A DNA stretch of 64,000 nucleotides, from positions 1,364,001 to 1,428,000 of the forward strand of contig NC_049561.1 in the NCBI RefSeq assembly GCF_013368755.1, written 5' to 3'. The DNA comes from Talaromyces rugulosus (taxonomy: Eukaryota > Ascomycota > Eurotiomycetes > Eurotiales > Trichocomaceae). Positions 25,001-34,632 of this stretch are shown in pieces. A program made the translations under genes and the position numbers. The notes beneath the pieces are model-generated. The model ran no database searches. It worked only from the letters and a program-made list of their open reading frames with translations, and was not told where the DNA came from. Position 1 is the first letter of the stretch. Every line of letters starts with the position of its first letter.

Positions 25001-28000
25001 TATCAACCCGGCGCGCGATCGACACGACTCGCTTTCCTTCCATCCGACCAGCATCCATTATGCTACATTCGAGACAAAGATGACGATTCTCGAAACATAG
25101 GCGCACTAAAATGAAACAAAAGCAAATCGTCATTATGCATGTCAAGTTGTAACCACACGCTTTGTCCTGGCGCACATGACCATCTGAGATGATCGGGTGT
25201 TCACGCGAGTAATGGGACAGGGATTCGGATGATTGGTTGGGGTGTATTAGCATTGTTACACAGCTGAGCAGTCTAAACAAATCAGTGCGACTCTCAATGC
25301 CAAGGGGAGATCAATGTCTTGAAAGGTATAGAGTCTCTCCATGTGGTGATTGACAAGGATACATGTGTATCAGTTTCATGCCATTCAAATGTCCTTCCTG
25401 TGAATACATGTATTCTGGCATACAGGCGATACTGCACACGTATCTGAAGCGCCAAGATCAGCCCGGGCACTGCCGATTAAACTGCTATTATTAATTCTTC
25501 TCCGGTTGTATCCTTCTGATGGTGTTGCAAAGGTTGGTCTGTTCCTGACTCGACGAGAAAAAAAAGGTCAGGCGTCATTCTGGGAGATCGGTGCATGGCC
25601 GATGACGATGGGGTGCATATCCTCGGAAGTCATATACGTCAGAAGAGTATTCCTATACACCATACACATGTAGTTCAAACTAGTATGGATCTAGCAGCTT
25701 CTCCGGCCAGATTTTTTGAAGCTCACTCGGTTCCTTTCAACATTCTACATAGGTAGTGGCCCAGAGGTATGGATTACAACACCAGCACCTTTCTTCACCT
25801 GACAATATGAATAGCTTTCAAATGTTGTTCGTCCGCAGGAAGGACGAAAAAAGCTACCGTCTTTGGCAGTCACTTCATGGAATTCTTCAAGTGATGAAGA
25901 AACTGTCAATGTTCTCAGATGTCATGTTTATGAAAAGTGTTGCGGATTATCAATTTCTTGATTTACTTCGTTTATTAATCGTGCCAACCTGCCTCACCCA
26001 CCGATCCCGCTTTGGGTGCGCACTACACCCATGATTCCATAAAAGACTGTTTATCATCAAGGAAATATAAAATTATATTAATAAATTTTATAAAAATAAA
26101 CATGAAGGCTGGAAAGTTATCTGGGAAAAAAAGGATTTTTATATATAGGAACTCCATGGTAAATAAATTTTTGCGTTGAGCCAACATTTTGTATTGGACT
26201 AGTGGCTATGCAGTTATTCTGCTGGGCGTTGCCCACCTGTACTTCTTGCCGCGAGGCTCCTAGTTTGGAAATGGTATTGAGTTACAAGGTGCAGGCGTGA
26301 AGGTTTATGCAGGGGGTGTGACCAGGGCATTGTATGAAGCAGTGTCGGAATACAAAAATTAAGTTAGGGGAGCACAATACGACTACATATAATAGCGAGA
26401 AAGGGGGTTTCTTGAACACCAAAAGCCTGGTGGTGGAGCCGTTTTGAAATAAGGAGACCCATATCTGCAGGTAAAAGACGTCACAAATACAGTTGTTCTC
26501 TAAAAAAAACGTCAAATAATGAGCGATGTACTATACTTTATATTCAAAATTTAAAGACGTTTCAATTTTAAAAACGTTTCACAAAGATATCAATGATTTT
26601 TTATTCCTAACACATTCCCGCTCCTTTCTAAATAGGAATAGTGTAAACAAACCACATAATATATATTTACCTACGTACACGCTTTACCTTTATATATATC
26701 TCAACACCACCCTCTTGTATATATAACCAGGCTTCGTACCACATGCACATGCAATGTCACCCCCCCCTTCCCCCCTTCCCCCTTCAAGCCTCACTAATCG
26801 GTACACGCAGAGGCCTCACTATAAGCTTCCTCAATACATTAAGATCCCTTTTATAAGACCTCACTAACTAGCTTGCAGGCTTCTCAGACGTGTCAAATCA
26901 ATACGCCAGGCGCATGCCTATAAGCCACCCTGCAAGCTTCCTCGGTACATTGCTAATCCCTCTCTATATAGCCCGCACTAACCAGCTTGTAGGCTTCTTA
27001 GACGTGTTAAATTGGTGCACGCAGACCTACAAGTTTCCCTGTAAGCTTCCTTAGACTCAAGAACAGACGTAGGAACGTGTTTTTATATATAATAATAAGA
27101 AGAAGAAGAAGAAGTTTCTATAGTATCTTGATACTACAGTAGTACAAAAATAATACATAATAGTAACGTTTTTCCTTATATTTTGAGACATTTTGACATT
27201 TTTAGACGTCTAATAAATTATATACGTCTCCATAAAACTACAATGGTGCATGTGTAGTTTTTTGGGAAGCGTCTCCAAATACAATACAGTGTCAAAACCC
27301 CCTGAAACGTATGCTGGTGGTGCTTTGACAGTATCCGGGAACCCCAAATTTCCTCTATTGTATTAAGTGACTCAGGGATAAAGCTTATATTAAAGATCTG
27401 TATATAGAAAAATAGATTCGATTTCAATACAAATAAACCGCCTGAGATCTCCCCATTCCTGGACGAGATCTCAAGGTCCAAGCTCTTAAGCTTCATCTGG
27501 ATAGCCTCAATCTAAATATGTAGCCCTAATAGAAAATATAATACGAAGAGAGGTACAGCAAAAAGTGATGTATGATTTCATATGCGAGATGATTTCATGC
27601 TAATCCGCGCCAAGCGCATGGTTTCGCCGGATCAAGGCTTCTTGTCTTGACCCAATTGGTATAACATAAATTGATGACATAGGGAAATGGAATATATCTG
27701 CAGCAGGTTGCATATATGATTTTATAGATTTAAGATGATTGCCGGACTAAGTCACCGGAGGGCAAATATCTAGTCGTCATATATCGGGTATTCCCGGGCC
27801 ACTCCCTTAGATTTTAGGTTCTAATTCAACCTTTTCCTACTGATATGATCATTATGACCGTTCAGGTTAAGCTTATATAATAGCGGACATCAAGCTAGAT
27901 TTATTCTGTAGCGAAATACCTTTTTCGTTTGCTTGTGGCCACAGAAATTTCCCACATCGTCTTAGCATACGCAGTTTCATATCAATCCTTCTTGAACTAT

Positions 28001-28047
28001 GTCACTTTTACCATCTTAGGATTTTAATCAGAAGCGAATAACTCAAA
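22072..28047. other. Gene-poor, partly AT-rich 6-kb region
   Basis: No complete gene was found. The first 500 bp are the promoter of the DUF2457-type gene. From about 22.6 kb the DNA alternates between AT-rich stretches (24.85-25.0, 26.04-26.2, 26.5-26.75 and 27.1-27.3 kb) and more balanced segments. It contains a short A run (23440-23457), C-rich microsatellite DNA at 26759-26785 and a decayed tandem repeat. Short frames such as 25756-26034 have no recognisable product. Decayed mobile-element DNA is likely in part but no transposase or reverse-transcriptase remnant was readable. Confidence 0.5.
26790..27060 (+). repeat. Decayed ~110-bp tandem repeat, about 2.5 units
   Basis: The element AAGCTTCCTC(A/G)(A/G)TACATT recurs at 26823 and 26935, and its start (AAGCTTCC) recurs again at 27043, a period of 108-112 bp. 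Each unit also carries a CACTAAC(T/C)AGCTTG(C/T)AGGCTT core and a CTTCT(C/T)AGACGTGT(C/T)AAAT block at matching offsets. Many differences between units are C/T or G/A. A diverged relative lies at 41482-41700. Confidence 0.75.
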
Positions 28048-29950
28048 ATGCCTATATATGAAGAGACCGGGGAATGTTATGGATGTGGTAACTTTGGATT
28101 CACACGGGTGTCATGCCCCTCTGTCCTTGCAAATACTGTTATCGGGACCACCCAATGACCGAATGCCCATCTCCAAATGTCAAAAAGTGTGACAGGTGTG
28201 GTTTAGTGGGCCACAGAACTAAACATTGCAGTAAATTCAAACGGGCGACTCCCGTGCATCTCGGTCAAGAACGTGCACGGCTAATTGCAGAACGCAAACG
28301 TTCGGCTGAGGAAAGAAGAAAATACCTAGCTGTGTTTGGCCCAAGAACACCAAGCCATGAAGCTCCGAGGGAAAACACAACCAAGAGTGAGGATACGAGG
28401 GGTGGGAATTGCAACATCTCGCTTTTGGCTCCCCCCCCACGATGATCCTAGGTGGGCGGACATTCCTGAAGAAGTGAGAGATATGAGATTACTCCAAGAC
28501 ATAAACATTCTTACTGAGAAGTATCTGTATATTAACAACTTGCTAGAGTGTTACCGTACAGGAAACTTTGACATTTCCTAAATTAAGACCTCTTTGTGTT
28601 CAGATGATTCAAAATATCCTGGATGATATGGTTATACAATGCCATGATTTCGACTACTTTGGTGCGGTCCAAACACATGGCGGGGCATATATAGTAGCAA
28701 CGGAGCTGCTCTCTTATGTTAGACCAGAGATCCTGGACCTGCAAGAGAAACCTATCTCGGCAATGGCTCTGATGGAAATATTTACAAGACAAACGAACGA
28801 CGTTAAGAAACCATGGAATAATCCGATGGGATACTTGGATTTCATTACAGACCTAAGATCTCCGCAGTATGTCCGGCTTTATGTCGGACAGACTGTTGAA
28901 CCTCAACGTCGCATCATCAATCAGCATGCACAAAACATATTTAACGGATCTCCTATATCTCTTCACTATTACATAGCCTGGTTGGGCAATGGATCTAGAT
29001 CCGTCAACTTTATTAGGCTGTGGGATTTACCAAGAGTCGTTCCTATGCCCTGTGAGTCTCAGCAACAGGGACAAAAACTGGATGACTGGGAGACAATCAA
29101 GATGAATCTTCTTGAGGCTTTATTTTGCATAGCTCTATCCACCCACCATGGAATCCTAAGCCGCTGTGAGCCAAACGGCAAATTTCCAAGTATGAAGAGC
29201 TATGGTCTGAATATTATGACTCCATTGGCCCTTAGTGGATACAAACTGGATGCAAAAAGAGCCAGCTTTGTTGCTGCAGTCGAAAACTCTCCAGATGAAC
29301 AGATTCGATATTATCCTACATTTCGAGAAATCCGAATTAAGGCCGACAGGCAGAGAGGACAGAAACAGTATGGTTCTAAACGCCAAATTTTCATATATGA
29401 CTTTGAAGAGCAGTTACAAAAGTCATTGAGTGACCAGGACTTATTTAATCAAGTCAAAGGGTCACTAAGGGAAGAAAAAATATCTGGATGGCAAGATAAA
29501 GATGATTTCATCTCTACACCATATATTGGCAGCCTATCAGCGAAAATAGGCTTTATCCTTGATTACGCTGCTATATCCCAGGCATCAGCATCGTTATTAG
29601 AGAATGAAGTACAAACAGAAACTGATATTCCGTGGGCCCTACGAGGTTGCGGATTTACAAAAGACAATACCATACTCTGGACTTTTAACTTTGAAAGTTT
29701 CATGCCACTTGGTGTCAATAACCTATCTCATAAGTGTGATACCACTCGTCACCACTATCGCCACCAGGATTTAATTACCAGGAGTCAGGCAAGGATAATC
29801 CTCTTATGTGGACCTCGTGCGGAAAGCGTACTTCGAACACGATCTTTGAATTCATATTCTCTTGATCTTCACGGGTTCTCTTACCAAATGTTCATCGCAC
29901 ATGGTAATCGTTTATTTATTCGATGCCCAGCTGTTCCTTCTAAGATTTAG
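28048..29950 (+). pseudogene. Zinc-knuckle protein with GIY-YIG-like region, reading frame broken
   Basis: An ATG at 28048 begins MPIYEETGECYGCGNFG, a zinc-knuckle-like start (Phe where the His would be). The frame then shifts at a C run near 28115 into 28113-28445, which has CKYCYRDHPMTEC and a full CX2CX4HX4C knuckle (CDRCGLVGHRTKHC). A second shift is needed at or before an 8-C run (28431-28438) to enter a frame with DPRWADIPEE, and a third before 28562. The main frame, about 28547-29950, reads TFPKLRPLCVQMIQNILDDM and has YVGQTVEPQRRIINQH, resembling the YIG...R...H part of GIY-YIG nucleases, with a possible catalytic Glu in LLEALFCIAL. An intron at 28474-28561 (GTGAGA...TACAG) could replace the last shift, so at least one break may be splicing. 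The others fall in C homopolymers, so assembly error is possible. Function is unknown. Confidence 0.55.
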
Positions 29951-29977
29951 ACAAGAAGTAGGGCTGATAGCACAAAA

Positions 29978-31276
29978 ATGAGCGAAGTACTTCGGTTTGC
30001 TACCAGTCTTTTACGTCTAAAAGGGATTCGATCTTATTCATTGGAAACAAACAGCATAATCAGCACAATCTGTTACTGGAGGCGACAGGAGAAACTTGGC
30101 GAACCGGATATAACAATGGAAAACATAGACAGCTATATTAAGTTCTGGCTGAAACGGAAAGGAATTACCAGTGAGGCCCTTAAAGCGATACAGCAACATG
30201 CAGGATCTTTATCTCGGGGACTGCTTATGACCTTGCATTCCTTACGCGATTATTCAGGATGCAAATCATTTCCCAAGCATGTACTTGATCTAGAAGATTG
30301 CGAAGAAAGGATCAGAAAGATCTATAGAAGAACTCAAAGTCCCGATGTTTATGATGAGGATGACTACCTCGCGGTTAAGAATATCGTTGACCACGCGGCA
30401 AGATCCAACCAAAAAAGTTACGACGAGCAGCTTGCAAGTTTTTCACCACTAGAGACCGCTAGCAAGGTTAGCGGCTCCGTCTTACTCACTTCGACGAACT
30501 CTATACCACCACAGATATTGGAAAACATCCCCTCACCTATACCTCAGCAACCAGCAGACAATCTTGATGCTTATATGTCAGACGCAGAGCCTCTCTACAG
30601 TGATACTTTTGAGACGGATTTCCTAAAAGAATATATTAAAGATTTTTCTGGGCTGAAAAAGGATCAAAAGAAAGCAGGCAAACCTGATGCTCATATGTCG
30701 GACGCAGAGCCTCTCTGCAGTGATGCTACTGAGAAGGATTTCCTGGAAGAACACACCAAAGATTATTCTAGGATTTCGCGAAAAGGCCAAATATGGAAGA
30801 AGGAAGCAGACAGCTATAAGAATAAGGATTATATTTATTACGTCAATCCAGACACAAGTGCCTGTCGCCATATCGTTGTGAGTTGCTGTCGTATTGCTAT
30901 TTCCGGGAAAGGTCAGGACATTGGAGATGGGACTATTCGCGTGCGCATTCAGGTGGAACCACATGGTAAAAGGCATCCTAACTGTTATGCTACAAAAGCA
31001 TTAGATGAGGATCCAGCAAGTCGATTGGCCTTCCTTATCAAATACAAGCCCTATTCTGGACCAGAAATCCAGAGATTCGCAAAATCTCAAGGTGACATGG
31101 GTCTATATGCAGCAAATACGTTCGTCAATATAATCGCTGACAGGATGTCTCTGGAGGAAATTGCTACATTTCCACGACGGTATATTTACCTCCACAAAGA
31201 GAGCACCTATGGTCCAGAACTAGAGCGATTTGTTGGGGGAAACTACACAGAAGGGTGTAAAAATCGAGATAGATAG
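29978..31276 (+). CDS. Protein of unknown function (432 aa), possibly the C-terminal part of the preceding gene
   Basis: The ORF starts at an ATG 28 bp after the TAG of the zinc-knuckle/GIY-YIG-like frame and is in the same reading frame. Without that single TAG the two would be one protein. The N-terminal third is helical (ISTICYWRRQEKLGEPDITM). The middle is acidic and holds a 40-residue direct duplication (DAYMSDAEPLYSD at 30566, DAHMSDAEPLCSD at 30686). The C-terminal ~150 residues look like a folded domain (HIVVSCCRIAISGKGQD, EEIATFPRRYIYLHKE). I recognise no family. A cluster of AT-rich DNA and an 11-C run follow the stop codon. Confidence 0.55.
   Translation: MSEVLRFATSLLRLKGIRSYSLETNSIISTICYWRRQEKLGEPDITMENIDSYIKFWLKRKGITSEALKAIQQHAGSLSRGLLMTLHSLRDYSGCKSFPKHVLDLEDCEERIRKIYRRTQSPDVYDEDDYLAVKNIVDHAARSNQKSYDEQLASFSPLETASKVSGSVLLTSTNSIPPQILENIPSPIPQQPADNLDAYMSDAEPLYSDTFETDFLKEYIKDFSGLKKDQKKAGKPDAHMSDAEPLCSDATEKDFLEEHTKDYSRISRKGQIWKKEADSYKNKDYIYYVNPDTSACRHIVVSCCRIAISGKGQDIGDGTIRVRIQVEPHGKRHPNCYATKALDEDPASRLAFLIKYKPYSGPEIQRFAKSQGDMGLYAANTFVNIIADRMSLEEIATFPRRYIYLHKESTYGPELERFVGGNYTEGCKNRDR
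30560..30776 (+). repeat. 120-bp in-frame direct duplication within an ORF
   Basis: The segment starting at 30560 recurs at 30680 with about 80% identity over roughly 95 bp. The offset of exactly 120 nt (40 codons) keeps the reading frame. Both copies encode MSDAEPL(Y/C)SD followed by an acidic helix. Confidence 0.85.
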
Positions 31277-32678
31277 ATTGGTTGATTTAATTCTTTCTTT
31301 CGAAACTATGCATCTTACAGCTGCCCGTACCGAGCTGAGCCGGGTCTTTACCTGGTGTGCCTTGTTGGCCTCCCCCCCCCCCCAAATCTTGCTAGTTGGA
31401 TTTTATTATTACAACTTACTAATGTTTAATAAATTTATTTATTTTTTAGTAATTATTAAGTAAACATAAACTATTAATTTTTTTTAAAAAAAATAAAATA
31501 CTAAATAGTTATAATAATATTTGTCTACTATTTTTTTAAACCCTGATAGTTCGTACTTAAAAAAAAATTAATTAATATTATTTTACGGCGCTTTTTCTTT
31601 TCTATCTATTATATTAAGAAAAATACAGTTTTGCGTATAATTAATTAGAAAATTTGTTTCGAAATTTTAAAAGTATTATTTTTGTATGTGAACCATGACT
31701 AACGGTTCTCAGACGATTCTACTGACAGAATCCTGAATTGGGGAGTGGTCTGAGGAACTGAGATAAGTAAGGGTTAATGAAGCTGTGTATTTTTTATTTT
31801 TTTTTGCCTTCAATGGACATGGCCGTAGTACGTAATGTTTCTCGATGTGGGCTGCAGTAGTTGTCGTTGCTGTTCACTGACAGAACCAGTGTTATGAGAG
31901 TTTGTTCCTCAAATAAATTGTTAGACCTTGAGAGTGGCTAAACTAGATCTTCCTTTCTGATGTTTCAAACAGCTCGCTAGAAGAACCTGGAATGGTTGTG
32001 GCCCGTGGCTGTCCTTATTTTATTCACCATTTCAGAGCTTCGGCATCTGAAGCACGCTTTTCCAGTACGTCATAACACAAATAGAATTGCCTCAGGACCA
32101 GCCTAAAAGTAGGTAGGCCCCTCTTGTCATAGGCTCTGGACATACAAAGAGTAAAAGACCCTGGCATCTTTTGTCCGTCTCGAACAGGATGCTACGTTAT
32201 CATATACCGAAGCCGCTGCGGGTAGTTAAATAAGATGTAGATGTTTGCTTTGTTCACCGCGGTCGGTAAGGTTTCACAGCATTCCTCAGAATCTTGAGAA
32301 TCTTGATCAATCCTTCACCACCACTGAGTGTTTGCAGGGCACTTGCTTCTTAGGACCAAATCAATCAGTCACATTTCCCACAGTAGGCGATCCCGCAGAG
32401 ATTCGACCCCAGCGGCTAATGGTTGGCTAGTAATGCCCTAGGGAGTAGGCTATCCGACTCACGGGTCGATGCTTGTGTTGTAGGAGGAGTGCAGTTTTTG
32501 AGATTGGCTGACTGCCTAACGAGGTCGTGTTATATAAGTCTCAGCAGAACATGTTCCAAGAATCAATATAAAATGCTTCCGAAGGGTGTCTTGCCACTCA
32601 TTCGTATTCTGACTAGTAGACAATTCGAGGTGTTTCACACAATGAAACAAACTTATCATTGTCCTATCATGTAGTCAT
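31277..32678. other. Intergenic region, AT-rich at 31.4-31.7 kb
   Basis: It begins with an 11-C run (31373-31383), followed by 300 bp of very AT-rich DNA and then about 1 kb of ordinary composition up to the Aurora-type gene's stop codon. No ORF or RNA gene is convincing. The AT-rich block could be RIP-degraded repeat DNA. Confidence 0.5.
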
Positions 32679-34195
32679 TCAAGACTTGTCTTGTTTTGCA
32701 ACGCTCTCGCAATGTTTGATAATCCAGGGGTGTTGTCGCACTTTCTCTAAGGAAATTCTCTGGTCCGAATCAAGGACCAGGAGCTTGATCATTGTTAGTG
32801 CTTTGGTTGACACTATTTTTGGAGATGGACTCACCTTTTTGATAAGATCTTTGGCTTCAGGACTAACAAAAGAAGGAACCTTCATATCCCCCTTGGCGAT
32901 TCGCCTGTATGTCATAGCAGGTGTATCCTCAAAAGGTGCCCTTCCAACCAGGAACTCGTACATCAAAACACCTAGAGACCATAAATCCACCTTTTCATCA
33001 TAGGGCTTCCCGTACCTCTTCGGATCGGCCATCTCAGGAGGCAGGTAGTCCAGTGTTCCACATTGTGTGAGCCTCCGACTACTCGGCGAATGAACACTCC
33101 AACCAAAATCCGACATCTTTAACTCTCCATAAAGACCAACAAGGATATTCTCAGGCTTGATGTCCCGGTGTATGACGTGTTTTCGATGTAAGTATTGTAA
33201 AGCACCTGCCATTTGAGCAATGTATTGGGCTGCCTTCTTTTCTTGGAAACGATCTGCTTTCCGTAAGTGCTTGTATAATTCTCCTTTGCCGGCATATTCA
33301 AGGACCAACATTATTCGCTTCCTATCATGAAAGTGGCCATATAACCGTAGAATATTAGGGTGGCGCAGATTACTCTGAATCTCAATTTCCCGGGCAACCT
33401 GTTTTTGCATATGTTCTTTTTGGATCTCATTCTTGTGTAGTACCTTGAGCGCACAAATAAAACCACTCTGTCGTTCTCGTGCAAGATATACTCGTCCAAA
33501 CTTTCCCTTTCCTAGGGCCCGCCCGATTTCGAACATTCCTAGATGGAGTGGCTTGGGGGCAGGTTGCACTATAAGCTGAACAGAGTGAATTCCTGCCTTC
33601 ACCACTGAATTGGATTTCTCCAAAAGAGCAACAGAGAGGCGGGCTTGAACCAGGGAAAGAGCTTGTCCGCCTTTAGCTTGAGCGACCTTGGAAGCGACGT
33701 GGTTGGCGACTGTGTCTTGTCGCTTGACATCACGAACAGCATTGCTTTCTCCTGTCTCGAACGTCACATCCGGTGCCTGCGAAATGACAACGGAAAGGGG
33801 ATGCCGGGCCTTTGATGGAGCTTTTCCATCCTTGGTTTGAGCCACCTGGGAAGCGACATGGTTCAAGGCTGTGTTTTGTTGTTGCCTGATGCTAGCTATA
33901 TGGTGTTCTCCCACCCTGTGAGCTGTATTAGGTATATGCGCCGAGATATCTGAGAGGGGCTTTCGAAGAGTAGAGCGTTCTGGGAGTTGATCTCTCTCTG
34001 ATGGGCGTGTGCTGTTGTTGGTGGTTACAACCTGCTCTCTATCATTAATTATGCTCTCTCAAGGCAAGTTGCAAAGGCTTCATGAAATGAATTTACTTTG
34101 GAGATCCGATGTGAATCAGTCATATCGTGTCTATCATTATTCTCATCATGAACAGATAGATGCCTGAAATGCGCCTCGAGCGCCTTGGTCGCCAT
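32679..34195 (-). CDS. Aurora-type serine/threonine protein kinase
   Basis: Three exons, 34195-34097, 34031-32835 and 32783-32679, give 466 aa. Exon 1 starts [19 protein letters not shown], like fungal Aurora N-termini. The last intron (51 nt, GTGAGT, CTAAC branch, AAG acceptor) has no stop and keeps frame; removing it restores the family sequence [20 protein letters not shown]. The kinase domain (about 199-455) has the glycine loop GKGKFGRV, Lys229 in ALKVL, HRD at 321-323, DFG at 341-343 and the Aurora signature [11 protein letters not shown]. The activation-loop Thr (Thr355) is kept in RRLTQC instead of the usual RRTTLC. The N-terminus has two copies of NHVAS(Q/K)VAQ(T/A)K(D/G)G about 50 residues apart. 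Auroras act in chromosome segregation; whether this is the organism's main Aurora or an extra paralogue is not decidable here. Confidence 0.9.
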
Positions 34196-34632
34196 ACTAG
34201 TTCCGCTACCGCTTTCGCCGTTGCTTTAAATTTAATGACACGAGATAATCATCGAGGAAAATATGTTTAATGTAGTAAATGCGTCTTGAGAAACTTAAAC
34301 TTCTTGTGGACGATGGGAGGTAAGAAGGAATTCTGTTTGCGGTAGAATCATGAGACAACCGCGGTGGTGCATGTTGCCAGGGAGACCACATGCAAGGATG
34401 CTAGACCGTCCAGTCACGAAGAGCTATGCCAACATCACCGCTCCTAGCTGCAGCATAATTGTGTAATTTCCATAAGAATACAGATTGTTGTAGTTCCTCA
34501 TATCAATTGATAAAAAAATAATATAAATAATATACAACAAATGAGACCCATCCCTAACACCGCGCTTATATACACATATGTATCAAATATATATACTGTA
34601 GAAATAGATAAAAATAGAACAACACAAGGCAC
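34196..34632. other. Region between Aurora-type and vezatin-like genes
   Basis: 437 bp between the Aurora start codon and the stop of the next minus-strand gene, AT-rich around 34.5-34.6 kb. No gene was seen. It should carry the Aurora promoter. Confidence 0.55.

Noticed and set aside
28387..28451. 65-nt GT-AG candidate intron across the 8-C run of the zinc-knuckle gene
   Set aside because: It leads to a stop codon eight codons later; the phase does not join the two coding-like frames.
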